Positions 1 to 9,265 of a DNA stretch of 64,000 nucleotides are shown here, one piece after another. A program made the translations under genes and the position numbers. The DNA is from Lachnospiraceae bacterium (lineage in GTDB: Bacteria; Bacillota; Clostridia; Lachnospirales; Lachnospiraceae). Positions within the stretch are counted from its first letter, which is position 1. Each line of letters starts with the position of its first letter. The stretch covers positions 30,417-94,416 of the forward strand of contig JAFSGE010000057.1 of assembly GCA_017434885.1 (NCBI GenBank), read 5' to 3'. The notes under the pieces are model-generated. The model made no database searches and was not told the DNA's origin. It saw only the letters and a list, made by a program, of their open reading frames with translations.

Positions 1-775
1 AATTATCAATGGCATAATCCGGCTTAAAGTGCATGGTCAGCATATGATTAATGTCATTACCTTTAAAGGTGGTCTCATCACAATATATGTAATCCGCCCC
101 CTGCTCATTAATCACCTTCACGTATTCATAAAGCGCCGACGGGTGAAGTATGTCATCATGATCAAATAAACCGATGTATTCTCCCGTGGCCAATTTCAGA
201 CATTCATTGGTATTACCTGAAATGCCGGCATTTTTTTCAAGTTTTTGATAAACAATGCGGCCTTTATCTGCCTTAATGTATTCTGCGCAGATTTCACCCA
301 CATAAGCATGTTCTGCATCGGAACCGTCCGCAAGACAAAGTTCCCAGTTTCCGTAGGTCTGGTTTGTCACAGATTCTATCATTTCCCGCAAAAAGCTTTC
401 CGGCGTATTATAAAGCGGCACCAAAATACTGATTTTAACCGCTCTTTCAAACACAGTCTCCTGCTGACGCACTCTCTCAGCCTCATCAGGAAAACTTTTC
501 GTACCATAGCGTTCCATCGCCTGCCGCTCAATACTTTTATATTTCAGTTTTGCAACCACGCCCCGCAGGTTTCCGCAATTTTTCAACCGGTCTCTCTGGC
601 GGATGGCAAAATGCATCCCCTTACGAAGCGGCGATGACATTTTCCATAAAGGATTATTTTTGATTCTGTTTAGTTTAAACGTAAGTTCCTCGTTTTTTGC
701 CTCCAAAACTGCAACGCGTTCCGCTAAATCTGCCGTTTTTATATGTTCTTTTTCGTAGGCTTCCCTGTAATCCAT
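1..775 (-). CDS. GT2 family glycosyltransferase, 3' end cut by window edge
   Basis: The start is ATG at 775, preceded by AAAGGA eight bases upstream; 258 codons are visible and the frame is open to the edge. The first ~40 residues look like a short coiled coil (AERVAVLEAKNEEL). From about residue 95 a GT-A fold begins (ISILVPLYNTPESFLREM, then an acidic YIYCDE motif about 100 residues later), typical of family 2 glycosyltransferases that add sugars from nucleotide donors to surface glycans. It is the last visible gene of the polysaccharide export cluster, 46 bases after another GT2. Acceptor and linkage cannot be read, and a second catalytic module may lie beyond the edge. Confidence 0.85.
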   Translation of the reverse strand, partial: MDYREAYEKEHIKTADLAERVAVLEAKNEELTFKLNRIKNNPLWKMSSPLRKGMHFAIRQRDRLKNCGNLRGVVAKLKYKSIERQAMERYGTKSFPDEAERVRQQETVFERAVKISILVPLYNTPESFLREMIESVTNQTYGNWELCLADGSDAEHAYVGEICAEYIKADKGRIVYQKLEKNAGISGNTNECLKLATGEYIGLFDHDDILHPSALYEYVKVINEQGADYIYCDETTFKGNDINHMLTMHFKPDYAIDN

Positions 776-821
776 TGTTACAATCCTTTCTACGCTTGTT
801 TTTCTGCCTCTGTGTCAGAGC

Positions 822-3074
822 TTATTTCTTTTTGTTTTTGGCTTCCGAATCCTCCACCTGTTTCAGACTTCCGTCCACCTGCAACACCCAACTGCTCCAA
901 TTCACTAATTTTTGTCTGGAACACCTATCCTCTTCCAGCATGCCAAACCGATACTCTCCATCAGGAATATCTTCCAATCTGACCTTTCCGGCAAATCCGG
1001 TTAAATCCACATTTAACTGGTCTGTCAAATTTTTCCTGATATCCGGCCTGTATCTATCCTGTACGGCAATGTACAGAACCTGCTTACTTTCCTTATTTTC
1101 AAGCAAAAGCGTTTTTTTGTAACACGCGTTATTTGCGCCGATAACAAAGGAATATCCTTGAAAATAATAACCCATATCTTCCGCCTTTGGTTCTGCTTCC
1201 CCTTTTCCCGGAGCCACCCCGTATTTCCATTTATAAATATCCATGGCACCTTCCATTCCGATAACAACACAGCCGTCCTGCCTTATATTTTCAGGCAGTC
1301 TGTCCTTCGCTGTCACCTTTGCCCATGGCATATCAAGCGTCACCTGATAAGAAAACGCCGGCGAGTACTCTGATTCCAACATATCATTTGTAAGATATTT
1401 GTGATAAAAAGGATCTGTCCCATATATCTTCTGATGTTTTTCATACAAAACATCCTTTTCCCGCAAAAGACGAAGCTGTTTTTCTTCCGATTCCCCGTCT
1501 TTTCCGCGGCTTAAAGACTCATGATGGTACAAAGTAACATCATTTCTTACAATATTATAATATCCCGCTTCAAAAAACTTATAGCACAAATCCACATCAT
1601 TAAAAGCAACTGCCAATGCCTCCTCAAAGCCGCCTACCTGTTCAAAAACAGACTTTTTCACAAGCAGACATGCACCGGTTACCGCAAGCATATTGTGAAC
1701 TCCTCTGTTTCTTCCGTAATACCAGTCTGTCTTGTCCGAAAGAAACTGCAATTTATGCGCAGGTCCCACACGCAAATTAGTGATACCTGCATGCTGAATG
1801 ATATCAGAATCAGGATAAAGAAGCTTTGCGCCAACTGCTCCCGCATAGGAAAGCATAGCTTTTTCTACCAGCAGGGAAAGCCAGTTCTCCTGAACAATTT
1901 CCATGTCGTCATTTAAAAACAATAACAGATTTCCCTTGGCATAGTCTGCTCCCATATTACACATACGGGAAAAGTTAAAGGTCATAGGTCTATGGTAATA
2001 ACGTATCAGTTCTCCTTCCACATACTCCCATGCCTTCTCATTTTGTACAGCAATTTCTGTCTGAATCCTTTCCTTATTTTCTTCATTGCTTCCATTATCA
2101 ACAATTACTATCTCATAAGGAAATTCGCATTTTGTCCTATCTAAAAAAGAACGGATACAGGTAAACAGTACATCCGGGTTATCTTTTGACGGAATTATCA
2201 CGGATACAAAAGGACTTTCCGCGTTATTTCCTGTTTGCACACGGCAAGACTCCAATTTCCAGTTCTTCACAGTATCATATGCACATTCTTTTCCATGGAA
2301 TAAAATTTCACTCAAATGATAAACCGGCACGCAATCCCCGTTTCGCATACTAAAGGCACCGCTTCGGCAAAGCACCCGCATAAGAAGCTCATACAGACCT
2401 TCCCCTCCTACATGCTCAGATACAACAAAATCATCCGCAAGCAGTAACAATTCCTTTCTTCTGACAGCGGTTAAACTGCCGAAATAAAAGTAGGAAAGGA
2501 AACTGTCGGGAGCAAAATCCGGTTTAAACCACGGGTTCTTCCTTTTCCCTTCTACCCTTACGTCTTCATCTCCGTAAATCACGATTATATTTTTGTTTTC
2601 CAAGAAGCATTTTGCCATCTCACATACTGCAAAATCAGCCAAATCTCCCTCAAAAGCCTGAAATAAAATAACATCCGCTTCGCATTTTTTTATACAAGAA
2701 AGTACCTCCTGCATTTTCAATCTGCGAATCTCTTCCGGCAAAAGCAAAACAAAGGAAAAAACAGCATTATTGTTGTTTTTTTCGTCAAAAACTTCCAAAT
2801 ATCGACATTTTAAACCGTTTTTTGAATGAATTCCTTCATTTTGTTTTCCAAATCTTTCATCATTGTCCTTTACTTCTGCATTTGTCAGACTTATTTCACT
2901 TTCCCTCACAACAAGACCGTCAACTTTAAGCCGTTCCTCCTGTATTGTTATCCACTTTTCATAGGACATCATTTTTTCGAAAAGTTCTTCCGCATATTGC
3001 TTTTCCTGTTTATTTATCAGAATATTTTTCAGTCCCTGTTTCAGTGAAGTCACTTTTAATTCCTTTCTGTGCAT
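822..3074 (-). CDS. Large two-module GT2 glycosyltransferase
   Basis: 750 residues, ATG at 3074 with AGGA upstream. The clear catalytic GT2 domain is residues ~289-530: SVIIPSKDNPD at its start, IVDNGS, and the metal-binding LNDD at about 387-390. Residues ~110-260 carry remnants of another GT2 half (YGDEDVRVEGKR, WFKPDFAPDSFLSYFYFG), a signature of the second half of such domains, but its nucleotide-binding start is degenerate. The C-terminal ~150 residues look like a beta-sandwich. No signal peptide or membrane helix is seen, so it probably acts at the inner face of the membrane on the glycan built for the neighbouring Wzm/Wzt exporter. Donor and linkage are unknown. Confidence 0.85.
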   Translation of the reverse strand: MHRKELKVTSLKQGLKNILINKQEKQYAEELFEKMMSYEKWITIQEERLKVDGLVVRESEISLTNAEVKDNDERFGKQNEGIHSKNGLKCRYLEVFDEKNNNNAVFSFVLLLPEEIRRLKMQEVLSCIKKCEADVILFQAFEGDLADFAVCEMAKCFLENKNIIVIYGDEDVRVEGKRKNPWFKPDFAPDSFLSYFYFGSLTAVRRKELLLLADDFVVSEHVGGEGLYELLMRVLCRSGAFSMRNGDCVPVYHLSEILFHGKECAYDTVKNWKLESCRVQTGNNAESPFVSVIIPSKDNPDVLFTCIRSFLDRTKCEFPYEIVIVDNGSNEENKERIQTEIAVQNEKAWEYVEGELIRYYHRPMTFNFSRMCNMGADYAKGNLLLFLNDDMEIVQENWLSLLVEKAMLSYAGAVGAKLLYPDSDIIQHAGITNLRVGPAHKLQFLSDKTDWYYGRNRGVHNMLAVTGACLLVKKSVFEQVGGFEEALAVAFNDVDLCYKFFEAGYYNIVRNDVTLYHHESLSRGKDGESEEKQLRLLREKDVLYEKHQKIYGTDPFYHKYLTNDMLESEYSPAFSYQVTLDMPWAKVTAKDRLPENIRQDGCVVIGMEGAMDIYKWKYGVAPGKGEAEPKAEDMGYYFQGYSFVIGANNACYKKTLLLENKESKQVLYIAVQDRYRPDIRKNLTDQLNVDLTGFAGKVRLEDIPDGEYRFGMLEEDRCSRQKLVNWSSWVLQVDGSLKQVEDSEAKNKKK

Positions 3075-3111
3075 TTATTATCCTAAGCAGGTGTTCTGCA
3101 CAAAGTATTAT

Positions 3112-5199
3112 TTAGCCAAACAGCTTCTTCTTACCTGCAATTATCGTTTCTGCAAGTTCTTTTGTCAAAGGAGCAATTTCCAATTTAACAGACAGTACAT
3201 TTTCCCCTGTTCTGGGCAATTCACTCAGTTTAATTGTCATATTAGGGTCTGTTGTTGCAAAAACAAAGGAATCCTTCTCAAGCGGCGTTCCGTTGGAAAC
3301 AATGCATTTCTTATTAAAAGGTACTGCAATCCCATTAACAAGCAGTTCCTTTAGCTTCACAACACAATATTTGTCTGCCGGGTCAATACGGAGCGCAGTC
3401 ACGTTTCCGTCAAAAGGAATTTCCGCTTCAATTACATTCTCTTCTGTATAAATGTCCGGCAAATAGTAGGAATCCGCTTCTGAAAATCCGGTTCCTCTGT
3501 CCAAATAAACCTGAATCCTTTTATCCAAAATTTCCTGCAAATGTTTTTCCGTCAGTACCTTGGGATCTACCGCGTAAGTTCCGATTGTTGCACGGATTTC
3601 ACCCATAGACTTGCGTTTTCCTGTCACATGCTTCTGAAATTTTAATTCCTTTTCACGATACTCATCCGCTTCTGCCGGTGTGATACCAAGCCTCTTTATA
3701 ATATAATCTAAATTTAATTTATTTCGTTTTTCTTCCTCAAGTACATAACAGTACACTGCTCGGAACGCAATTTCCTTTGACGGAACTACCTCTTCTTTTG
3801 TCCACTCATAGTCAATAACAGTCCAGTTGTCTCCGTCTACCAAAATATTGGCAAATATCAGGTCATAATCTGCAACCGCTTTTTCTTCTCCGTAAGAAAT
3901 GAACTCCAAATACTTGTCAAACAAGCTATAAAATGCCTCAGTATCATCCTTTTCCAAGCTTTCATCCAAAAGCATTTCCAGTGTTTTTCCTTTTTCAAAG
4001 GGAAAAGCAGCATAGCCTTTCTCTTCCACCCACTTACAGGCATTCACGGAAAGCCCGCTACCCTCGTACCGCTCAGAAAGCTGCTTGTAATAGCTTTCCA
4101 TCTTCTTTACGTGGGAAACTGCATGAGAAGATAGCGGAATTTTGCGAATTTCCTTTCCTTCCTTTGTTTCTGCAAGTTCCGTTCTGAGTACATATTCATC
4201 TATTCTGTCATTGGAATATTTGGCATAGACAGTTTCAGGCTCTTTTCCGATTACCACCATATAGGAATTAGAAAAGACATCAAACAAGCGGTCTGTAATT
4301 ACACCGTCAAAAACATACTTTTCATTGAAGAGAACCATCCTGTCCCTGTCAAAATTACGCATGTTATTTGTAAGTTCTCCCATTTCAGGAAGCCTTTTAT
4401 CCGAATAAATCACTGTAGGAAACTTATAATCAGGATAGGGATAATAAAAGGCACGCTGTTTCACACCACAGTTATCCATAATTCTTTCCAAACCCGGTCG
4501 TGTAAAGGTTCTGGCACTTCCGCCATCCGGATAGCCTTCCAATCCGCTGAAATAAGTGCCTACATGGTCTTCCTTACATCCTGCCCAGTACTTTAAGCCG
4601 AATTTATTCTCAATGGCAATCACAAGGCGTCCGCTTACTTTAACATGCTTCATCATGATTTTCAGAAAATCTTCATATGGAGTTTCTGTTCCCATATAGG
4701 ACTGGGCATATTCAAATACCCCTATCAAGCAGACATAATCATAATCCATAGGAAGCTCCGGCTCAATATCACTGAAGTTTCCCACGCAAATCCTGATATT
4801 ATCCCTGTCCTGATTGCGGTACGCATTGATATGGCTTCTTTTGGCAGACAAATCTACGCAAGTTACCTCTCCTGCCTTTTCTGAAAGCTTATCGGTAATT
4901 GCCCCACATCCGGAACCGATTTCCAGTACTTTGTGACTCTTATCAATGGGAAGCCAGTCTACAATATTGGCACGAAGCGGCGATAAATGATATAAAATCG
5001 GCCAGCTTCCCTCTCTCTCAATGATAGAGGGATACTCCACTCTTGATGCAGTCTTTACAATAGAAAGCAGTTCATCTTCAATTGCACCGTCACTGTACAA
5101 ATCCTCTCCCGGATAATGACGATAATCCAAAGTAACCTTGCCAATTTGTTTTGGCAAGGCACTAATTAGTTCTTCCTGTTTTAAGTGTAACGGCTTCAT
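3112..5199 (-). CDS. SAM methyltransferase fused to kinase-like (APH-fold) domain
   Basis: 695 residues from ATG at 5199; an upstream TTG at 5235, overlapping the ABC ATPase stop, is possible but weaker. Residues ~60-220 are a class I methyltransferase with the SAM loop VLEIGSGCG (91-99) and CVDLS. Residues ~325-495 resemble an aminoglycoside-phosphotransferase/choline-kinase fold: DYDLIFAN (D444, D446, N451) sits where HxDxxxxN is usual, followed by VIDYEW (D463) as the metal-binding Asp. The last ~130 residues look like a beta-sandwich. Methyltransferase-then-kinase order beside a Wzt/Wzm exporter recalls WbdD, which caps and so terminates ABC-exported O-antigen. The capping role here is inference; the first His of the kinase motif is replaced by Asp, so activity is uncertain. 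Confidence 0.8.
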   Translation of the reverse strand: MKPLHLKQEELISALPKQIGKVTLDYRHYPGEDLYSDGAIEDELLSIVKTASRVEYPSIIEREGSWPILYHLSPLRANIVDWLPIDKSHKVLEIGSGCGAITDKLSEKAGEVTCVDLSAKRSHINAYRNQDRDNIRICVGNFSDIEPELPMDYDYVCLIGVFEYAQSYMGTETPYEDFLKIMMKHVKVSGRLVIAIENKFGLKYWAGCKEDHVGTYFSGLEGYPDGGSARTFTRPGLERIMDNCGVKQRAFYYPYPDYKFPTVIYSDKRLPEMGELTNNMRNFDRDRMVLFNEKYVFDGVITDRLFDVFSNSYMVVIGKEPETVYAKYSNDRIDEYVLRTELAETKEGKEIRKIPLSSHAVSHVKKMESYYKQLSERYEGSGLSVNACKWVEEKGYAAFPFEKGKTLEMLLDESLEKDDTEAFYSLFDKYLEFISYGEEKAVADYDLIFANILVDGDNWTVIDYEWTKEEVVPSKEIAFRAVYCYVLEEEKRNKLNLDYIIKRLGITPAEADEYREKELKFQKHVTGKRKSMGEIRATIGTYAVDPKVLTEKHLQEILDKRIQVYLDRGTGFSEADSYYLPDIYTEENVIEAEIPFDGNVTALRIDPADKYCVVKLKELLVNGIAVPFNKKCIVSNGTPLEKDSFVFATTDPNMTIKLSELPRTGENVLSVKLEIAPLTKELAETIIAGKKKLFG

Positions 5200-5228
5200 T
5201 CTTTCTCGTTTTCCTTCCACTTGTTCTG

Positions 5229-6557
5229 TTAACAATTCGCATCGGCCACTTTGACATCAGAATTCATATCAAAATAACCCACTGTATTTTTATCAGAAAT
5301 CACTGTAATATTCAGCACGTCATATAATCTGTGATAAACCTGAAAATCTTCCTTTTCATATCCCGTAACCCCCAGGGAAAGCAGATATTCTCCGCCCTGT
5401 AGATTGATTTCCTGCGTAAATGTAATTTCTTTTACACAGCCCGCCTTAACAGGTTCTAAGAAAGCCTTCTCTATCAGGGTATTGGTTCCCGTAATTTCCA
5501 CACCTTTTATATTTTTGATGGTAAATGCAAAGATAGGGGCTTCCACATCTTCATGAAAACGCACCTTCATATGCACACTACAGGGCTTCCCTTTTAATAT
5601 GGTACTCGTATCACGGTTCATACCATCTGTTATTTTATATGTTTCTATGGTAGCTGCCCGTGTACCGTACTCAAGCAATTCCGGATTTACTACGTTTGCA
5701 TTTATTCCCTCTGTACTACTTGCTGTTTTTATACCATCTGCACTGGCTGCTGCAGCAGCTTCTATCTCTTCATCATCCAACAGGCTGGTGTTTGTTCCGT
5801 CATCAGAAACATACTGACCTACCAACACCTGCTTGTAGACATCAATCATCTCCTTGGGACTTCCCTCACCCAGCTTCACTCCCTGATTCAGCAAAACTAC
5901 ACGGTCGCAATATTTGCTGATACTGCTGAGATCATGACTGACAAACACAATGGTTTTCCCCATCTCTTTAAATTCTTCAAATTTGTGATAACACTTTGCC
6001 TGAAAGAACACATCACCTACAGATAACGCTTCATCCACAATCAATATTTCCGGTTCAATATTAATGGCAACGGCAAATGCCAGCCTCACAAACATACCGC
6101 TGGAATATGTTTTGCAGGGCTGATATACATAATCTCCAATATCTGCAAAGCTTAAAATGTCATCCATTTTGGCATCGATTTCTTTTTTGGAAAATCCCAT
6201 CATGGTTCCGTTTAAGTACACGTTCTCAATACCGTTATACTCCATATTAAAGCCTGCACCAAGCTCCAAAAGAGCTGAAACACGTCCGTTTACATTAACA
6301 TCACCGCGTGTGGCATTAAGCACGCCTGTAATAATCTTCAAAATTGTCGATTTGCCGGAACCGTTGGTACCGATAATTCCCACGGTCTCCCCTTGATAAA
6401 TCGTCATATCCACGCCTTTTAGCGCATAGTGTTCTTTATATTTTTTCTTTCTGCCAAGTCCCAATGCTTCTTTCAGCCGGTCCGAAGGCTTGTTATACAG
6501 TTTATAAGCCTTTTCCAGGCCACTTACCTGTATTGCAATTTCTTTCTTGTTTTCCAT
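5229..6557 (-). CDS. Polysaccharide ABC exporter ATPase (Wzt/TagH type) with C-terminal binding domain
   Basis: 442 residues, ATG at 6557 with GGAAGGA upstream. Residues 1-250 are an ABC ATPase: Walker A GTNGSGKST (63-71), signature YSSGM, Walker B ILIVDEAL, and the switch HDL. This is the subfamily that powers export of lipid-linked polysaccharide or teichoic acid. Residues ~310-435 are an added beta-sandwich, placed like the carbohydrate-binding Wzt-C domain that in O9a-type systems recognises the finished, capped chain. The linker between them (about 255-300) is Ala/Ser/Thr-rich. It lies 21 bases after its permease, and the methyltransferase-kinase gene follows at once. A C-terminal domain implies the exporter selects its substrate. 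Confidence 0.92.
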   Translation of the reverse strand: MENKKEIAIQVSGLEKAYKLYNKPSDRLKEALGLGRKKKYKEHYALKGVDMTIYQGETVGIIGTNGSGKSTILKIITGVLNATRGDVNVNGRVSALLELGAGFNMEYNGIENVYLNGTMMGFSKKEIDAKMDDILSFADIGDYVYQPCKTYSSGMFVRLAFAVAINIEPEILIVDEALSVGDVFFQAKCYHKFEEFKEMGKTIVFVSHDLSSISKYCDRVVLLNQGVKLGEGSPKEMIDVYKQVLVGQYVSDDGTNTSLLDDEEIEAAAAASADGIKTASSTEGINANVVNPELLEYGTRAATIETYKITDGMNRDTSTILKGKPCSVHMKVRFHEDVEAPIFAFTIKNIKGVEITGTNTLIEKAFLEPVKAGCVKEITFTQEINLQGGEYLLSLGVTGYEKEDFQVYHRLYDVLNITVISDKNTVGYFDMNSDVKVADANC

Positions 6558-6578
6558 GGAAACGTTCCTTCCGTCTCA

Positions 6579-7610
6579 TTATAAAACATCTGCAAAATGC
6601 ACTTTTAATCTCTTGAAAATCAATGTTCCCACGCAAAATAAAGTCACTGTAAACAGCCAAAAATACGTGGAAGAATAAAAATGCTCATAAAACCAGTTAT
6701 GTCCGTAAATGGCATCACGGTATCCGTTTACAATATATACCAGCGGATTGAGCTTAAGCAGCGTCACCACTTTGTCATCATTAAACATATTAATATTCCA
6801 TAGTATCGGTGTCGCCCACATACCAACCTGCAGGGCAATATTAATAATCTGTGCCAAATCTCTGAAAAAAACCACAACTGCACAGGTACAATATGTTGCC
6901 GCGAGCACCAGCATAAACAGGCAAAAGCTGTAATAAACCACCTGAATCATGTTAATGGTGGGATAATAACCGTATACTGCCGCTACAATCAGTAAAATCA
7001 CCACAAAAAAGATGTGGATAAAGGTAGCTGCTACCAGCTTGATAATTGGCAAAATACTGATATTAAACACCACTTTTTTGACAAGATAACTGTATTCCAA
7101 AAGCGCATTGGTTCCGTTGGTAATCATTTCCGAAAAATAAAACCACGGAACAAGCCCTGATGTCAAAAACAGCACATACGGTACCTCCACACCACTGGCA
7201 ACCATCTCACTTCTGGTATTAAATATTACGTCAAATACAATCCAGTACATCAGTACTGTAACAACAGGCTGAATCAGCGCCCAAATAAAGCCCAGATAAG
7301 AACCTGCATATCTTTTTTTAAAATCATTTTTGGCAAGTTTCCAAATCAGTTCCCTGCTTTGAAACAATTCCCTCGGTATCACTAACAGCCTGTCATAATA
7401 GATTCCGAATATCACACAGGCCAAAACCAAAAGCACACAGGCGCAATACTTCTTTAAATTCTCTGTATGCTGGTCCGGCGCAAGCGGATTATAATGGTTT
7501 AATATCACAATTGCCACAATCAGACAGATTGCATAAAAAATACCGACACCTACCGGTTTGGGAATGCTTTTCATCCTTCTGATACCGGTTTTTTCTTTCT
7601 TACTTTTCAT
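6579..7610 (-). CDS. Polysaccharide ABC exporter permease (Wzm/TagG type)
   Basis: 343 residues. An ABC-2 permease with about six core membrane segments from residue ~115 on, beginning with the typical WKLAKNDFKKRYAGSYLGFIW amphipathic stretch and QPVVTVLMYWIVF. Two extra hydrophobic segments (about 20-40 and 53-70) precede the core, so the protein is longer than the usual ~260 residues. It would form the membrane channel with the ATPase encoded next, moving lipid-linked glycan outward. The start at 7610 lies six bases past the rfbC stop and its GGAG is very close to the ATG; an internal ATG at codon 13 is an alternative. Confidence 0.9.
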   Translation of the reverse strand: MKSKKEKTGIRRMKSIPKPVGVGIFYAICLIVAIVILNHYNPLAPDQHTENLKKYCACVLLVLACVIFGIYYDRLLVIPRELFQSRELIWKLAKNDFKKRYAGSYLGFIWALIQPVVTVLMYWIVFDVIFNTRSEMVASGVEVPYVLFLTSGLVPWFYFSEMITNGTNALLEYSYLVKKVVFNISILPIIKLVAATFIHIFFVVILLIVAAVYGYYPTINMIQVVYYSFCLFMLVLAATYCTCAVVVFFRDLAQIINIALQVGMWATPILWNINMFNDDKVVTLLKLNPLVYIVNGYRDAIYGHNWFYEHFYSSTYFWLFTVTLFCVGTLIFKRLKVHFADVL

Positions 7611-7616
7611 GCTCCG

Positions 7617-8183
7617 TTAACCATTCTTTCTATTTTCGGTATATTCTTTCAGTCCGCCCCACTTTTGGTCTTTTTCAGACATAATCAGCTCAGTTCCGGG
7701 GGCAATAGGCCACTTGATACCGATATCAGGGTCATCATATTTAAGACCGCCTTCATCATTGGGATGATAGAAGTCGGTACATTTATACGCAAATTCTGCA
7801 TAATCGGAAAGCACAACAAACCCATGTGCAAAATTTTTGGGGATAAAAAATTGCTTTTTGTTTTCCGCGGAAAGAACCACTCCGTACCATTTCCCATAGG
7901 TTTCGGAACCGGGACGTAAATCTACCGCTACGTCAAACACTTCCCCTGCAATCACTCTTACCAGCTTGTCTTGAGGGTAATTAATCTGAAAATGAAGTCC
8001 GCGAAGCACATTTTTTACGGAAGAAGACTGATTGTCCTGCACAAATACCTGATCTATTCCTGCCTCCTTATAATCATTATAATTATAACTTTCCATAAAA
8101 TAGCCTCTCGCATCCCCAAACACAGCAGGGGTGATAACTTTCAATCCTTCTATTTCACATGTTTCAACTGTAATCTTTCCCAT
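7617..8183 (-). CDS. rfbC: dTDP-4-dehydrorhamnose 3,5-epimerase
   Basis: 188 residues, the family's normal length. ATG at 8183 follows AGGAG. It epimerises dTDP-4-keto-6-deoxyglucose at C3 and C5 on the way to dTDP-L-rhamnose or related deoxysugars. Cupin-fold signatures include GYFMESYN, VLRGLHFQ (catalytic His), PQDKLVRVIAGEVFDVAVDLR and PKNFAHGFVVLSD. It lies between rfbA and the exporter permease in one transcription unit, so the cluster makes its own dTDP-sugar donor. Confidence 0.95.
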   Translation of the reverse strand: MGKITVETCEIEGLKVITPAVFGDARGYFMESYNYNDYKEAGIDQVFVQDNQSSSVKNVLRGLHFQINYPQDKLVRVIAGEVFDVAVDLRPGSETYGKWYGVVLSAENKKQFFIPKNFAHGFVVLSDYAEFAYKCTDFYHPNDEGGLKYDDPDIGIKWPIAPGTELIMSEKDQKWGGLKEYTENRKNG

Positions 8184-8248
8184 AGTAACTCTCCTGTTTT
8201 TTGTTTTCCTTCACCGTTTTCTCTGCGTTTTGCTTTCTTTACCGCTCC

Positions 8249-9118
8249 TTACAAACCTTCCGCAACCTCTTTTAGATATTTGCCGTAATCTGTTTTCATA
8301 AGGGGCTGTGCAAGATTAAGGAGTTGCTCTTTGTCAATAAATCCTCTCTTATATGCAATCTCCTCAATACAGGAAATATAAAGTCCCTGGCGCTTCTGAA
8401 AAGCCGCCACAAAATCTGCCGCATCCAAAAGGGAATCATGATTTCCGGTATCAAGCCACGCAAATCCTCTTCCCATGGTTTCTACACGAAGAGTTCCTCT
8501 TCGTAAATATTCATTGTTAATACTTGTAATTTCAATTTCACCTCTTGCGGAAGGCTTTACATTCTTTGCAATTTCCACTACATCATTGTCATAAAAATAT
8601 AATCCCGGCACCGCATAATTGCTCTTGGGATTGGCCGGTTTTTCTTCGATGGAAATCGCTTTTCCCGTCTCATCAAATTCCACTACACCATACTCTCTGG
8701 GATCACGCACATAGTAGCCGAATATGGTTGCACCACTCTCTCTGGACGCCACTTCCCTAAGCATTTTGGAAAAGCTCTGACCATAGAAAATATTATCACC
8801 AAGTACCAGTGCCACGGAATCATTTCCGATAAAATCCGCACCGATAATAAATGCATCTGCAAGACCTCTTGGAACCTCCTGAACAGCATAGGCAAACTTC
8901 ATGCCAAGCTGACTTCCGTCTCCTAAAAGTTCTTCAAAAACCGGCAAATCTCTGGGAGTTGAAATAATAAGTACTTCTCTGATTCCCGCCAACATCAATG
9001 TTGACAGAGGATAATAAATCATCGGTTTGTCATAAACCGGCATAATCTGTTTACTGATTGCTTTTGTAAGGGGATAAAGTCTTGTTCCTGACCCTCCCGC
9101 CAAAATAATTCCTTTCAT
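8249..9118 (-). CDS. rfbA: Glucose-1-phosphate thymidylyltransferase
   Basis: 289 residues, typical RmlA length. Start ATG at 9118 with GGAGG upstream. It joins dTTP and glucose-1-phosphate to give dTDP-glucose. The N-terminal nucleotide loop [31 protein letters not shown] and [20 protein letters not shown] are all present. It is transcribed from its own promoter-like element between rfbB and rfbA (9190-9219) and leads the unit rfbA-rfbC-permease-ATPase-methyltransferase-GT2s. Confidence 0.97.
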   Translation of the reverse strand: MKGIILAGGSGTRLYPLTKAISKQIMPVYDKPMIYYPLSTLMLAGIREVLIISTPRDLPVFEELLGDGSQLGMKFAYAVQEVPRGLADAFIIGADFIGNDSVALVLGDNIFYGQSFSKMLREVASRESGATIFGYYVRDPREYGVVEFDETGKAISIEEKPANPKSNYAVPGLYFYDNDVVEIAKNVKPSARGEIEITSINNEYLRRGTLRVETMGRGFAWLDTGNHDSLLDAADFVAAFQKRQGLYISCIEEIAYKRGFIDKEQLLNLAQPLMKTDYGKYLKEVAEGL

Positions 9119-9189
9119 GAAAAATACCTCCGTACAGTATTTTCGCCTGCTCCCTCTTGTTTTAGGGCATAATACGCATAGCTTATACT

Positions 9190-9219
9190 AGTATACCACA
9201 AAATGGGAGTGATTGTAAA
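9190..9219 (-). promoter_or_regulatory. Putative sigma-A promoter for the rfbA-exporter operon
   Basis: On the minus strand, -35 TTTACA (9214-9219) is separated by 18 bases from -10 TATACT (9190-9195), about 70 bases before the rfbA start. The -35 lies in the loop of a 13-bp hairpin (9200-9232) at the end of rfbB, so termination of rfbB and initiation of rfbA overlap physically. Read by eye only. Confidence 0.55.
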
Positions 9220-9232
9220 TCACTCCCATTTT
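9200..9232 (-). terminator. Hairpin downstream of rfbB
   Basis: A perfect 13-bp inverted repeat: AAAATGGGAGTGA (9200-9212) and its complement (9220-9232), loop of 7. On the minus strand it follows the rfbB stop and ends in only four U, so termination may be partial. On the plus strand the following run is six T, but no plus-strand gene needs it. Confidence 0.6.
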
Positions 9233-9265
9233 TTAACCAAAGTTTTATTCTTTTTATTATACTCT

